From Paenibacillus nanensis (GTDB taxonomy: Bacteria; Bacillota; Bacilli; Paenibacillales; Paenibacillaceae): a stretch of DNA of 64,000 bases. Each line of letters opens with the position of its first letter. Positions within the stretch are counted from its first letter, which is position 1. The DNA is taken from assembly GCF_003583765.1 (NCBI RefSeq), contig NZ_QXQA01000011.1, positions 62,001-126,000 of the forward strand, written 5' to 3'. The notes beneath the pieces were generated by a model. That model was not told the DNA's origin, made no database searches, and saw nothing but the letters and a program-made list of their open reading frames with translations. Of the stretch, positions 1 to 8,916 are shown one piece after another. The translations under genes and the position numbers were made by a program.

Positions 1-1881
1 AAGGAAGCTTTGAAGGGGACGGAGACGAACCGGTTCATTGTCTGGCCCCATCTGGACGGAGGCGGCACGAGGAGCTCCATCGTCTATTTGACGCGGCTGC
101 CGAAGGATCTGGAGGGCCAAGACACCGGAACGGTCGTTGTGATGGCGGATGCTTCACGATTCCAGAACGCGATCGAAAGCATCTCGGGGTTAAGCGGCGG
201 GCAGCTGCTGATCCTGAACGAGGAGAGCGAAGTTTTGCTGTCGAACCGGTCCGCCGATCCGGAGGAGAACGCCGAGCTGAAGCCGTTTATGAACGGACGC
301 CATGTCAATCTGGACAAAAGCAAGGTAGGCGATTCCGAGCTGTTTTATATTCCGTCCGCCGTGTCCGATTTGAAGTATGCCATCATTATTCCGAGCGGCG
401 TCTATTGGGAGAAAGCGGAATATGTCAGAAGCTTTACGTTCATCAGCATCCTGATCAGCCTAGTCAGCGCCGGGGTGCTGACCCTGTTCTTCCTGCGCCG
501 CAACTATTCGCCGATTCAGGAGCTGGTTAATACGCTGGCGGACAAGATTACGCCGCAAGAGCGGGCGGATTGGAACGAGCTGAGCCTCATCCGGCAGGCG
601 GTTCTCCATACGCGAAACGAAAAGGACGAGGTCATGCTTCAGCTGCAGAAGCATCAGCACGTGCTTCGTTCCAATATGATGGGCCGGCTGCTCAAAGGGA
701 AGCTGGATGCGCTCGTTCCCTACGAGGAATCGTTCAAGTCCTACCAAATGGAGCTGCAGTCGAACGAGTTTGCCGTTATTTTGTTTATGCTGGAGAACGA
801 GGACTGCTTGTACGAGAAGCTGCCGGGTATCGACGTCAACGAGCGCCGGAAGCTGCTGCAGTTCATTATCTCGAACGTGGTCGAGGAGCTGGCCCGGAAG
901 CGTAGCCATATCGGCTATGTGGCCGAATCCGACGATATGATGGTCTGTCTGGTGAACCTGAATACGGGGGCTCCGGACGTGAACGCGGATTTGCGCGGGA
1001 TCGCTTCCGAGGCGCAAGACTTCCTTAAGAGGTACGATATGGAGCTGACCGTCTCCTTAAGCGGCAAGCATCTGTCCTGGCCGGGCATCGCCGAAGCTTA
1101 TCAGGAAGCGGTTGACGCGATGGAGTACAAGATGGTGCTGGGCAAAAAAGGCATTATCTCCTATGAAGAAATCGCGCGCGAGGGTGAAGGGCAATCGGAT
1201 TATTACTACCCGCTGCAGATGGAGCAGCAGCTGATTAACTTTATTAAGGCAGGCGATTACGCGCAGGCTTCCGCTTATATGAATGAGATTACGGACCGCA
1301 ATTTCGGCAAGCCGCTCATGTCGCTGACGCTGGCGAAATGTCTCATCTTTAACCTGGTTGCCACGATGATCAAAGCGATGAACGAGCTGGGCGATAAAGA
1401 CGGCGGCTTGATTGGCGCGAACACGCAATGGATGGAGAGCATTATGGCCTGCGACACGATTCAGGAAATGCAGCAGGAGCTGCAGGCTCTGCTCCGGGAA
1501 GTATGCCGGGCGGCCGGGGAGAAGCGTTCCGCCAACGTATCGCAGGACCGCGAGCTGTCGCTGCGCGATCTTGTTGCGAAAGTGACCCGCTACATCGAGG
1601 ATAATTACGGCGATCCGAACTTGAACGTCAACGCGATCGGGGAAAGGTTCGATCTGAAGGGCAGCTACCTCTCGAAGCTGTTCAAAAACCAGACAGGCGA
1701 AGGCTTGCTGGACTGCATCCACAAATTCCGGATCGGGCAGGCGAAGGAGCTGATTCGGACGAAAAACGAATCCATCTCCGAAATTTCGAGAATGGTCGGG
1801 TATAATGATGCGGCAACGTTTATAAGGGTGTTCAAAAAATACGAGGGCATCACGCCGGGCAAATTCAAGGAAATCGGCTGA
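1..1881 (+). CDS. AraC-family membrane sensor-regulator (5' partial)
   Basis: Transcriptional activator of the type common in Paenibacillus, where an extracellular sensor, a membrane segment and an AraC DNA-binding domain lie in one chain. The frame is open from the first base, so the N-terminus lies upstream; the TTG at 10 is unlikely to be the start. About 130 residues of sensor domain remain, then a membrane helix (about residues 140-162 counted from base 10), a long cytoplasmic linker, and a C-terminal AraC domain of about 100 residues with two helix-turn-helix motifs and the usual ending PGKFKE. The next gene, a sugar-binding lipoprotein, starts 21 bp downstream, so this regulator probably controls a carbohydrate transporter. 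The ligand is unknown. Confidence 0.88.
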   Translation, partial: KEALKGTETNRFIVWPHLDGGGTRSSIVYLTRLPKDLEGQDTGTVVVMADASRFQNAIESISGLSGGQLLILNEESEVLLSNRSADPEENAELKPFMNGRHVNLDKSKVGDSELFYIPSAVSDLKYAIIIPSGVYWEKAEYVRSFTFISILISLVSAGVLTLFFLRRNYSPIQELVNTLADKITPQERADWNELSLIRQAVLHTRNEKDEVMLQLQKHQHVLRSNMMGRLLKGKLDALVPYEESFKSYQMELQSNEFAVILFMLENEDCLYEKLPGIDVNERRKLLQFIISNVVEELARKRSHIGYVAESDDMMVCLVNLNTGAPDVNADLRGIASEAQDFLKRYDMELTVSLSGKHLSWPGIAEAYQEAVDAMEYKMVLGKKGIISYEEIAREGEGQSDYYYPLQMEQQLINFIKAGDYAQASAYMNEITDRNFGKPLMSLTLAKCLIFNLVATMIKAMNELGDKDGGLIGANTQWMESIMACDTIQEMQQELQALLREVCRAAGEKRSANVSQDRELSLRDLVAKVTRYIEDNYGDPNLNVNAIGERFDLKGSYLSKLFKNQTGEGLLDCIHKFRIGQAKELIRTKNESISEISRMVGYNDAATFIRVFKKYEGITPGKFKEIG

Positions 1882-1902
1882 CGGGAAGGAGCGGATCCGG
1901 GA

Positions 1903-3510
1903 ATGGGAAAATGGAGGACGGCCATAAGCGCCCTTGCGCTGCTGCTGCTAGTGACGGCTGGTCTGGCGGGCTGCGAAGGGAACGGAAACAACCGGACGGC
2001 CCAAGAGGACGCCGATGAGAACGGGGCGGAAGGATCGCATCTTGTGTATTGGGCGGAGCTGAATGGGAATGCCGCGAGCGTGAAGCCGAAGTTCGAGGAT
2101 GTGCCGTTCTTTCAGGAGTGGCAGCGCCGCACAGGGGTGAACTTAACCTTTATTCAGCCGCCCGCGAATCAGGCGATGGAAGCGATCAATGTGATGCTCG
2201 CTTCGGGCGATCTGCCCGACATGATCGAATACGAGTGGAACAAGTTCCCAGGAGGTCCGGAGAAGGCGATTAAGGACGGCGTTATCCTGAGGCTCAACGA
2301 GGCAATCGATAAATATGCGCCGAACTTGAAGCGCTACCTGGAGGAGCATCCGGAAATCGACATGCTCATGAAGACGGCGGACGGCAGCTATTATCAATTT
2401 CCGTTCGTGCAGGCGGATGACAAGCTTCGCACCTATCAGGGGCCGATCATCCGCAAAGACTGGCTGGACGAGCTGGGACTGCCCGTACCGGTGACGATCG
2501 AGGATTGGGAGAAGACGCTGCGGGCGTTCAAGGAGAAGAAAGGCGTCGAGGCGCCGCTAACGTTCCTCGGCCTGCCGAATCCGTTGTTCGGCGTGGAAGG
2601 GGGCGCCTTCGTCGGGGCGTTCGGCATCAAGAAAGGGTTTTATCTGGATGAAGGGAAGGTCCGGTACGGCCCTGCGGAGCCCGGGTATAAAGACTTTTTG
2701 GAGCTGATGCGCGGCTGGTACGCGGAGGGGCTGCTCGACCGGAATATCGCTTCGGTCGATGCCGAAACGCAGGATATGAGCATGATTACCGGACGGAGCG
2801 GCGCGAGCATCTGGAACGCCGGCGCCGGCATCGGCACTTGGCTGCCGGTTATGCAGGAGCGCGATCCCGAGGCTCGGCTAGCTCCAGCTCCTTATCCCGT
2901 GCTGCACAAGGGAGAGCGGCCGAAGTTCGGCCAGCTTACCCCGCTCATCGGCTCCAGCGGCGTCGCCATCTCGGCGAAAAGCGCGAACGTCGAAGAGGCC
3001 GTGCGCATGCTGGATTACGGGTACGGGCCGGAAGGGCATATGCTGTTCAACTTCGGCATTGAAGGCGTCAGCTACGAGCTGAAGGACGGATATCCCGCTT
3101 ATACGGATTTGATCTTGAAAAACCCGGATAAGCTGGCGCCCTCCCAAGCGCTCGCGATGTACACGCGCGCCAGCTATTTCGGCCCGTTCGTGCAGGACGT
3201 CCGGTATATGGAGCAATATTATGCGATGCCCGAGCAGAAGGAGGCCGTCCGGCTGTGGACGGATACGGACGCGGCGCTGCACACGCTCCCGATGGCGCCC
3301 CGCACGGAGCAGGAGAACACGGACTACTCCGCGATCATGCAGGAGGTCTCCACGTACGTTGACGAGATGTCGCTCAAGTTCATCCTCGGCATCGAGCCGA
3401 TCGAAGCGTTCGGCGCCTATCTGGATCAGCTCGAAGCGCTGAACATCGAGGAGGCGATTCGCATCCAGCAGGCCGCGTTCGACCGGTATAACGCTTTAAT
3501 AAGACCTTAA
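1903..3510 (+). CDS. Extracellular solute-binding lipoprotein (sugar ABC transporter, LplA-like)
   Basis: Predicted membrane-anchored binding protein of a carbohydrate ABC importer, 535 aa, the usual length for the LplA-like group. The signal peptide ends in the lipobox LAGC, with Cys24 as the lipidation site. The mature protein starts with a short Asn/Glu-rich linker and has the aromatic and acidic pattern of family 1 binding proteins. The ATG at 1903 follows an AGGAG-like SD in the 21-bp gap after the AraC regulator, suggesting co-transcription. No permease genes follow, so the partner permeases must be elsewhere, perhaps upstream of the window. The substrate cannot be told from sequence. 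Confidence 0.88.
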   Translation: MGKWRTAISALALLLLVTAGLAGCEGNGNNRTAQEDADENGAEGSHLVYWAELNGNAASVKPKFEDVPFFQEWQRRTGVNLTFIQPPANQAMEAINVMLASGDLPDMIEYEWNKFPGGPEKAIKDGVILRLNEAIDKYAPNLKRYLEEHPEIDMLMKTADGSYYQFPFVQADDKLRTYQGPIIRKDWLDELGLPVPVTIEDWEKTLRAFKEKKGVEAPLTFLGLPNPLFGVEGGAFVGAFGIKKGFYLDEGKVRYGPAEPGYKDFLELMRGWYAEGLLDRNIASVDAETQDMSMITGRSGASIWNAGAGIGTWLPVMQERDPEARLAPAPYPVLHKGERPKFGQLTPLIGSSGVAISAKSANVEEAVRMLDYGYGPEGHMLFNFGIEGVSYELKDGYPAYTDLILKNPDKLAPSQALAMYTRASYFGPFVQDVRYMEQYYAMPEQKEAVRLWTDTDAALHTLPMAPRTEQENTDYSAIMQEVSTYVDEMSLKFILGIEPIEAFGAYLDQLEALNIEEAIRIQQAAFDRYNALIRP

Positions 3511-3584
3511 TCCGCAAGCCAATTGGCCGGGCCGGGGACCACCCGTCTCTCCCCCCAGCATGCCTTTTCATTTTTTGGCATTAA

Positions 3585-3760
3585 GGACAAAAGTACACCT
3601 GTTTTACCGGAAATGAGCGGATTCAACGGGAATAGAGACAAAAATGCACCTATTCATCCTTGCTGACCTCAAAAAAGGAAGGCAGCACCCGAATAGGTGC
3701 ACTTTTGGCGCAATTTCATCGTACGGCGCAAAAGTTAGTCCGAATAGGTGCATAAATGTC
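3585..3760. repeat. Cluster of four short inverted repeats (CACCTATTC family)
   Basis: This gap between a plus-strand and a minus-strand gene holds no credible gene. It carries four copies of one motif: ACAAAAGTACACCT near 3587 and ACAAAAATGCACCTATTC near 3638 in one orientation, then GAATAGGTGCACTTTTG near 3691 and GAATAGGTGCATAAATG near 3742 in the other. Opposed copies could pair into hairpins. It looks like a dispersed intergenic repeat rather than a regulatory site. Confidence 0.6.
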
Positions 3761-3788
3761 GCTATTTTCTACGTTGAGGGATTACAAA

Positions 3789-3830
3789 AAAGAACCGATC
3801 CATGACCATACCGGTCCGGATCGGTTCTTT
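3789..3830 (-). terminator. Intrinsic terminator of the amino-acid ABC operon
   Basis: A 13-bp perfect stem (AAAGAACCGATCC pairing with GGATCGGTTCTTT) followed on the minus strand by a run of T. It lies 10 bp past the stop of the ATPase gene. Confidence 0.85.
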
Positions 3831-3839
3831 GCTGCTGCT

Positions 3840-4562
3840 CTACAGCACCTGCTCCAGGAAGCGCTGCGCGCGTTCGCTTTGCGGGCTTTCGAAGAACTGC
3901 GCCGGAGGCGTCTGCTCCACCAGCTTGCCATTGTCCATAAAATAAATCGTATCCGCCGCCTCGCGCGCGAATTTCATCTCATGCGTGACGATCAGCATCG
4001 TCATGCCCGAGCTCGCGAGTCCTTGAATGACGGCCAGCACCTCTTTGACCATTTCGGGGTCAAGCGCGGACGTCGGCTCGTCGAACAGCATGATGTCGGG
4101 CTCCATCGCCAAGCTGCGGGCGATGGCCACGCGCTGCTTCTGGCCGCCGGAGAGGCGGGACGGGTAGCTGTCCGCTTTGTCCGCGAGACCGACGCGGTCC
4201 AGCAGCGCCAGCGCTTTCTCCCGAGCGGCATCCGCAGAGAGGCCCTTCACTTTGCGCGGAGCGAAGGTGATATTGTCCATCACCGTCATATGCGGGAACA
4301 GGTGAAAATGCTGGAACACCATGCCGATGCGCTGGCGAACGGCCGCGATATTCGTATGGCGGCTGGTCAGCTCGACATCGTCAATCGTAATGATGCCGGA
4401 GGTCGGCTTCTCGAGCAAATTGAGACAGCGCAGGAAGGTAGACTTCCCGGAGCCGGACGGTCCGATCAGGGCGACGACTTCTCCTTGGCGTACGGTCGTG
4501 GTGATTCCTTTCAATACCTGGTTTTTGCCGTAGGTTTTCGTTAATTCGGTTACGTTAATCAC
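3840..4562 (-). CDS. Polar amino-acid ABC transporter ATP-binding protein (GlnQ/ArtM-like)
   Basis: Cytoplasmic ATPase that energises uptake through the fused permease encoded just upstream. At 240 aa it has the family length. Visible motifs are Walker A GPSGSGKST, the Q-loop region, signature LSGGQKQRVAIARSL and Walker B IMLFDEPTSALDP. Its start overlaps the end of the permease gene by 8 bp, which indicates translational coupling and a two-gene transporter like lactococcal GlnPQ. Glutamine, arginine or another polar amino acid is plausible. Confidence 0.93.
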   Translation of the reverse strand: MINVTELTKTYGKNQVLKGITTTVRQGEVVALIGPSGSGKSTFLRCLNLLEKPTSGIITIDDVELTSRHTNIAAVRQRIGMVFQHFHLFPHMTVMDNITFAPRKVKGLSADAAREKALALLDRVGLADKADSYPSRLSGGQKQRVAIARSLAMEPDIMLFDEPTSALDPEMVKEVLAVIQGLASSGMTMLIVTHEMKFAREAADTIYFMDNGKLVEQTPPAQFFESPQSERAQRFLEQVL

Positions 4563-6759
4563 TGCGGCGCAGCCTCCTTTCCAGCAGACGGGCGAACGAT
4601 GTCAGGATAAGCACAAGCACGTAGTAGATCAGACCCGCGAACAGCAGCGCTTCGAGCGCGCGGAATTCGGTAGCCTGCACGACGTTGGCCCGCCGCATAA
4701 TATCCATAACGCCGATGACCGATACGAGCGACGATTCCTTCAGCAGCGCGACGCATTCGTTCACGAGCGCTGGCAATATGGTGCGAACCGCCTGCGGAAG
4801 AATAATGCGGAACATCATCGTCCAATAAGGGATGCCAAGCGCTTCAGCGGCTTCGCGCTGCCCTTTGTCGACGGCCATAATGCCGCCGCGGATCGTCTCC
4901 GACAGGTAAGCTGCGGAGTTTAGGCCGAAGGCGAGGCCGGCGGCCATCAGCGGCGAAATGTCGTAATCGAATACTTGCGGTGTCGCGTAGTAAATGAGGA
5001 ACAGCTGCAGCAAAAGCGGCGTTCCGCGGAATACCGACGTATAGGCGGTCGCGAACCATTCGAGCGGCTTGATGCCGGATATTTTGAATAAAGATAGGAT
5101 CGTTCCGAGAATAAAGCCGAATGCCGCGGATACAAGCGTAAACAGCAGCGTGACGTATATGCCCTTCAAAATATAAGGAACATACCCTTTCAAAATGCCA
5201 AAGTTCAGGTTCAGGAACGGTTTATCCTTCGTTGTCTCTTCCGTCGCGAACCATTTCTCCGTAATCTCCTCGATCTGTCCGCTCGCTTTCATCTTCTCCA
5301 GCACTTCATTGAATGGAGCGACAAGCTCGGAGCCTTTCGGGAAGGCGATCGCGTATCCGTCCTCCGAGCTGCCTGCCGGCAGATAGCTGACCTTCAGGTC
5401 CGGATTGGAAGCGACCATCTCGACCGCAACGGCATCTTCGACGATGACCGCATTGACGCGTCCCGTCTTCAGCTCTTGAATCAGGTCGGGGATGCGGTTC
5501 AGCTTTTTCAGCTCCAAACCTTCAAGCGTCTCCGCGAATTCATCCTGGGTTGAGCCGAGCTGCGTGCCTACAATTTTTCCGGCTAGCTCCTCGATGGTGT
5601 TGATCGGCTCGCTTTCCCTAGACACGATGGTGTTACGGGCTACATAATAGGTAGACGAAAAATCGACGTTCTGTTTGCGCTCTTCCGTTACCGACATTGC
5701 GGACATGACGAAATCGACGCGGTTCGTCTGAAGAGCGGCGATCAAGCCGTTGAAATCCATCGGCGCGATCTCCAGCTTATAGCCGAGCTCGGCGGCAATG
5801 GATTTTGCAATGTCAATGTCCATGCCGACAATTTCGCCGTTGTTTTTGGCGTCGACATTTTCATAAGGCGGATAGTCGGGTGAAGTGCCCATTACGATGG
5901 TTCCTTTATCGGCGGCTGTTTCCTCCGAAGCATCTTCCGAAGCGAACCACTTCTTCGTAATTTCTTCAAGCTGTCCGTTCGCCTTCATCTCCTCCAGCGC
6001 TTCATTGAAGGAAGCGAGGAGCTCGGAGTCTTTCGGAAAGGCGATCGCGTATCCGTCCTCTGAGCTGCCCGCAGGCAGGTAGCTGACTTTCAGGTCCGGA
6101 TTGGAAGCGACCATCTCGACCGCAACGGCATCTTCCACGATAGCCGCATTAATTCGTCCCGTCTTTAGCTCTTGAATGAGGTCCGGGATTCGGTTCAGCT
6201 TTTTCAGCTCCACGCCTTCGAGCGTCTCCGCGAATTCATCTTGGGTAGAGCCTAGCTGCGTGCCGACAATTTTGCCCGAAAGTTCTTCGATATTGTCAAT
6301 GGGTTCACTTTCCCTAGACACGATGGTATTGCGGGCTACATAATAGGTAGACGAGAAGTCAACGTTCTGTTTGCGTTCTTCCGTTACCGACATCGCGGAC
6401 ATGACGAAATCGACGCGCTTCGTCTGAAGAGCTGCGATTAAGCCGTTGAAATCCATCGGCGCGAATTCCAGCTTGTAGCCAAGCTTCGCGGCAATGGCTT
6501 TGGCGATGTCGATATCCATACCGACGATTTCGCCGTTACTTTTGGCGTCTACATTCTCGTAGGGCGGATAATCGGGCGAAGTGCCCATCACGATGGTCCC
6601 TTTCTCGCCGGTATTCGGAGAGGAATCGGCTGCTGAAGCGGAAGCCTGCTGAGGAGCCGTATCCTTAGAGCCTCCGAACGGCAACCCGGGAAGCGTGACG
6701 ACCGCGACAACTGCGATTAGCAGGGTATAAAACATTTTAAGAAAAATTGTCTTTCGCAT
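4555..6759 (-). CDS. Amino-acid ABC permease with two fused, nearly identical substrate-binding domains
   Basis: A 734-aa protein combining an N-terminal signal/anchor (about 1-25), a linker, two periplasmic-binding-protein type 3 domains (about 54-285 and 286-503) and a membrane permease domain (about 515-734) with the EAA loop EAAEALGIP. The two binding domains differ at only a few positions (for instance DAKSNGEIVG versus DAKNNGEIVG), a tandem duplication of 232 codons. The architecture matches GlnP of lactic acid bacteria, but there the two domains are much more divergent. The ATG follows an AGAGGAC SD. The downstream ATPase gene overlaps by 8 bp. Substrate uncertain; assembly collapse or expansion should be excluded because the 696-bp repeats are so similar. 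Confidence 0.92.
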   Translation of the reverse strand: MRKTIFLKMFYTLLIAVVAVVTLPGLPFGGSKDTAPQQASASAADSSPNTGEKGTIVMGTSPDYPPYENVDAKSNGEIVGMDIDIAKAIAAKLGYKLEFAPMDFNGLIAALQTKRVDFVMSAMSVTEERKQNVDFSSTYYVARNTIVSRESEPIDNIEELSGKIVGTQLGSTQDEFAETLEGVELKKLNRIPDLIQELKTGRINAAIVEDAVAVEMVASNPDLKVSYLPAGSSEDGYAIAFPKDSELLASFNEALEEMKANGQLEEITKKWFASEDASEETAADKGTIVMGTSPDYPPYENVDAKNNGEIVGMDIDIAKSIAAELGYKLEIAPMDFNGLIAALQTNRVDFVMSAMSVTEERKQNVDFSSTYYVARNTIVSRESEPINTIEELAGKIVGTQLGSTQDEFAETLEGLELKKLNRIPDLIQELKTGRVNAVIVEDAVAVEMVASNPDLKVSYLPAGSSEDGYAIAFPKGSELVAPFNEVLEKMKASGQIEEITEKWFATEETTKDKPFLNLNFGILKGYVPYILKGIYVTLLFTLVSAAFGFILGTILSLFKISGIKPLEWFATAYTSVFRGTPLLLQLFLIYYATPQVFDYDISPLMAAGLAFGLNSAAYLSETIRGGIMAVDKGQREAAEALGIPYWTMMFRIILPQAVRTILPALVNECVALLKESSLVSVIGVMDIMRRANVVQATEFRALEALLFAGLIYYVLVLILTSFARLLERRLRRSD
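5251..6600 (-). repeat. In-frame tandem duplication of binding-domain DNA (696-bp period)
   Basis: Two direct copies, 5905-6600 and 5251-5904, encode the paired binding domains. Long stretches are identical at nucleotide level, with scattered, often synonymous, differences. The similarity suggests recent duplication or continuing gene conversion. Confidence 0.85.
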
Positions 6760-6843
6760 GGCGTCCTCTCTTGTTGTCGTTAATTATTGTTACTATATCC
6801 AGTTTACGCCCGTATTACTAAGTCATGAAAGGGGGGATGGAAT

Positions 6844-7215
6844 TTGTTCGAGCTGGAGCTGCACGAATGGCTGCCTTATCTGCTGTCGATCGGCTGGATC
6901 TGCGCGGCGGCAGGGATCTATACGATGAACCTGCATGGGAGCGGCGAGCTGGACCGGTTCAGACCGCAAGAAACCGGGCTTCTGCCTGTTAATGAAAGAT
7001 CAAGCGTCGAAATCGCGCTGACGATACGAAAACGTCTCGTCCGGTTCGTGAAGCGGAAGGAAGCCCCGGATGAGGATAACGAATCCGATTGTGCTGCCTC
7101 GTTGGAGAAGAGCAAACCAAACCAACGAGGAGGCTTACTATGCCAACGCAAATTCATCATCCTTCCCGCAAGAAGAACGGGATTAGACCTTTACTCATTG
7201 CCATTGCCGCTCTAA
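6844..7215 (+). CDS. MifM-like regulatory leader peptide upstream of yidC (candidate)
   Basis: A 123-aa frame starting with TTG after a strong purine-rich SD (6831-6836). Residues 10-30 form one hydrophobic helix. Residues 61-72 are strongly basic (IRKRLVRFVKRK) and are followed at once by an acidic cluster (APDEDNESD, 74-82). A membrane segment followed by a basic then acidic stretch is the layout of Bacillus subtilis MifM, a self-arresting peptide that controls the second YidC. Its codons 76-82 end just before the 5' arm of a hairpin that hides the yidC SD. The frame runs 76 nt into yidC before its TAA, unlike B. subtilis mifM as I recall it. No sequence identity was tested; an ordinary short membrane protein is the alternative. 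Confidence 0.6.
   Translation: MFELELHEWLPYLLSIGWICAAAGIYTMNLHGSGELDRFRPQETGLLPVNERSSVEIALTIRKRLVRFVKRKEAPDEDNESDCAASLEKSKPNQRGGLLCQRKFIILPARRTGLDLYSLPLPL
7097..7130 (+). promoter_or_regulatory. Hairpin sequestering the yidC ribosome-binding site
   Basis: CCTCGTTGG (7097-7105) pairs perfectly over 9 bp with CCAACGAGG (7122-7130), with a 16-nt loop. The 3' arm contains the first half of the yidC SD GAGGAGG (7127-7133). A ribosome paused on leader codons 76-82 would cover the 5' arm and free the SD. Confidence 0.7.
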
Positions 7216-8024
7216 GCTTGCTGATACTTCCCGGCTGCGGCTCAGCTTCGGGCACGATATCCGAGGATACGCCCGGCTTTTTTAATCACTATGTCATTTA
7301 TCCTTTATCCGAGCTGATCAGCTGGTTCGCCGGCATATTGAACGACAACTACGGCTTTGCCGTCATAGCGATTACGATTCTGATCCGGCTCATTTTGTTC
7401 CCGCTCATGCTGAGACAGCATAAATCGCAGAAGAGCATGAGAGAGAAGATGGCGGTTATGCAGCCGGAGCTGAAGGCTCTGGAGGAAAAATATAAAGATA
7501 AAAAGGACTCGGACAGCTTAGCGGAAAAACAGCAGGAAATGCTGGCGCTTTACCAGAAGCACAGCTTCAACCCGCTTGCGATCGGCTGTCTGCCGATGTT
7601 AATCCAGCTTCCGATCTTGTCGGGGCTGTATTACGCGATTCGGATGACACCGGAGATGTCCACACATGCGTTTCTGTGGTTCAAGCTGGGCGAGCCGGAT
7701 GTCGTGCTGCCAATAGTTGCTGCCTTCGTCTATTTCATTCAGTTCAAAGTGTCGCAGCGGGGCGTCGATTCCGCGCAAATGAAGCAGATGGCGTTTCTCG
7801 GCTATCTTTCCCCTATCATGATGGGCTTGTTCGCCTTGTGGGCACCCGCAGCGATATCGCTGTACTGGGTGACAGGCGGCTTGTTTATGATAGCACAGAC
7901 TTACCTGCTCTCCAAGATGTATCCGAGAGTTCCGATGCCGGCCGTAGCTGCAGCGTCGGAAGCAGCGCAAACGGAAAAGGCAGAAGCTGTAAAGCCGAAA
8001 TCCAAAGCAAAACGGAAGTCCTAA
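7140..8024 (+). CDS. yidC: Membrane protein insertase YidC/Oxa1 family (lipoprotein type)
   Basis: Inserts and folds membrane proteins alone or with Sec. 294 aa with a lipoprotein signal ending LILPGC (Cys33), five predicted membrane segments, the conserved Arg at the start of a membrane helix (ILIRLILFPL), the cytoplasmic coiled hairpin after it, and a basic, Ala/Lys-rich tail. The chosen ATG at 7140 lies 6 nt after GAGGAGG; longer versions of the frame lack an SD and overlap the leader. The leader peptide and hairpin upstream suggest this is the regulated paralogue (YidC2/YqjG type), made when insertion capacity falls. Confidence 0.93.
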   Translation: MPTQIHHPSRKKNGIRPLLIAIAALSLLILPGCGSASGTISEDTPGFFNHYVIYPLSELISWFAGILNDNYGFAVIAITILIRLILFPLMLRQHKSQKSMREKMAVMQPELKALEEKYKDKKDSDSLAEKQQEMLALYQKHSFNPLAIGCLPMLIQLPILSGLYYAIRMTPEMSTHAFLWFKLGEPDVVLPIVAAFVYFIQFKVSQRGVDSAQMKQMAFLGYLSPIMMGLFALWAPAAISLYWVTGGLFMIAQTYLLSKMYPRVPMPAVAAASEAAQTEKAEAVKPKSKAKRKS

Positions 8025-8048
8025 TCTATAAGGCTGAGGAGCAGATGG

Positions 8049-8579
8049 ATGAAGAGGAAAAAGCTTACGGTTTTGCCGCTGCCGGGTTTTGAACCGGAGA
8101 TTGGAAGGTGGATATGGGGGTTGGAAGATGTTAGGCGAACCCTCTTGGAAAAATTAACAGGGCTGAGCCGGCAGCAGCTTGATGCCAAACAGACCGGCCA
8201 TGCGCATTCCGTCGGAACGCTGCTTTATCATATCGCTTTGATTGAAGCGGACTGGCTTTACGAAGAAGTCCTAAGGGGAGAGTGGGATCCGAAGATCCGC
8301 GCTTTATTTCCGCAAGAGGACCGCAATCCGGACGATACGTTAATTTCTATTGTTGGCGAGGACTTGCATGAACATTTGCATCGGTTGCATGCGGTGCGCG
8401 AGGAATTGCTGTTTCATTTTCGCGCCATGGATGTAGAGGACTGGCGGACCCCAAGAAAGCTAGCTCCTTATGACGTAACGCCGGAGTGGGTCATTTATCA
8501 TCTCATCGAGCACGAATCTCATCACAGGGGGCAGATTTTTCAACTGCTTTCTATTTTGAAGGAACAGAACGCCGTTTAA
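8049..8579 (+). CDS. DinB-family protein
   Basis: A 176-aa four-helix-bundle protein of the DinB/YfiT superfamily, usually metal-dependent enzymes acting with thiol cofactors or of unknown role. Candidate metal ligands are the His in LLYHIALIEADWL and the pair in HHRGQIF near the C-terminus. GAGGAG lies 7 nt before the ATG. It starts 24 bp after yidC and is followed by a terminator, so it may be co-transcribed with yidC. The specific activity is unknown. Confidence 0.85.
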   Translation: MKRKKLTVLPLPGFEPEIGRWIWGLEDVRRTLLEKLTGLSRQQLDAKQTGHAHSVGTLLYHIALIEADWLYEEVLRGEWDPKIRALFPQEDRNPDDTLISIVGEDLHEHLHRLHAVREELLFHFRAMDVEDWRTPRKLAPYDVTPEWVIYHLIEHESHHRGQIFQLLSILKEQNAV

Positions 8580-8611
8580 ACAACCATTTGAAGTGCCTAA
8601 GCCAAAAGAAG

Positions 8612-8658
8612 AGCAGAGGCCAGCCCCGTATCGATTACGGCGCGGTCTCTGCTTTTTT
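8612..8658 (+). terminator. Intrinsic terminator after the DinB gene
   Basis: AGCAGAGGCC pairs with GGTCTCTGCT (one wobble) and is followed by six T. The same hairpin ends the convergent DUF4023 gene, with a weaker T tract on that strand. Confidence 0.8.
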
Positions 8659-8671
8659 CATGCCATTTACG

Positions 8672-8800
8672 TTATTTGTTTGTGCTGTGCTGCTTGTTCG
8701 GCAGCGGTGCGCTTGGGACGCCATTCCCGGACATCCGTCTGTTATGCTCCTGCTTTTTTTGGGTTTCTTTGACCTTCTCGACAAACTCATGCGTGTCCAT
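8672..8800 (-). CDS. DUF4023 small protein
   Basis: A 42-aa hydrophilic protein beginning MDTHEFVEKVKETQKKQ and ending LPNKQHSTNK. The charged helix followed by a Gly/Asn/Pro stretch and the PNKQHSTNK ending match my recollection of DUF4023, a short family of Bacillus and Paenibacillus with unknown role. The ATG follows a GGGGGTGAG SD on the minus strand. It converges on the DinB gene across a shared terminator. Confidence 0.78.
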   Translation of the reverse strand: MDTHEFVEKVKETQKKQEHNRRMSGNGVPSAPLPNKQHSTNK

Positions 8801-8916
8801 TTGCTCACCCCCTACGTCAAACTTTCCCCTGTAAGCGCCAATTCCATGCGCATGTTCTATCGTTCAGACGTCCCGCATATTATGTACGAGGAGTTAGCCG
8901 CGGTGCCGGCAGTCGT

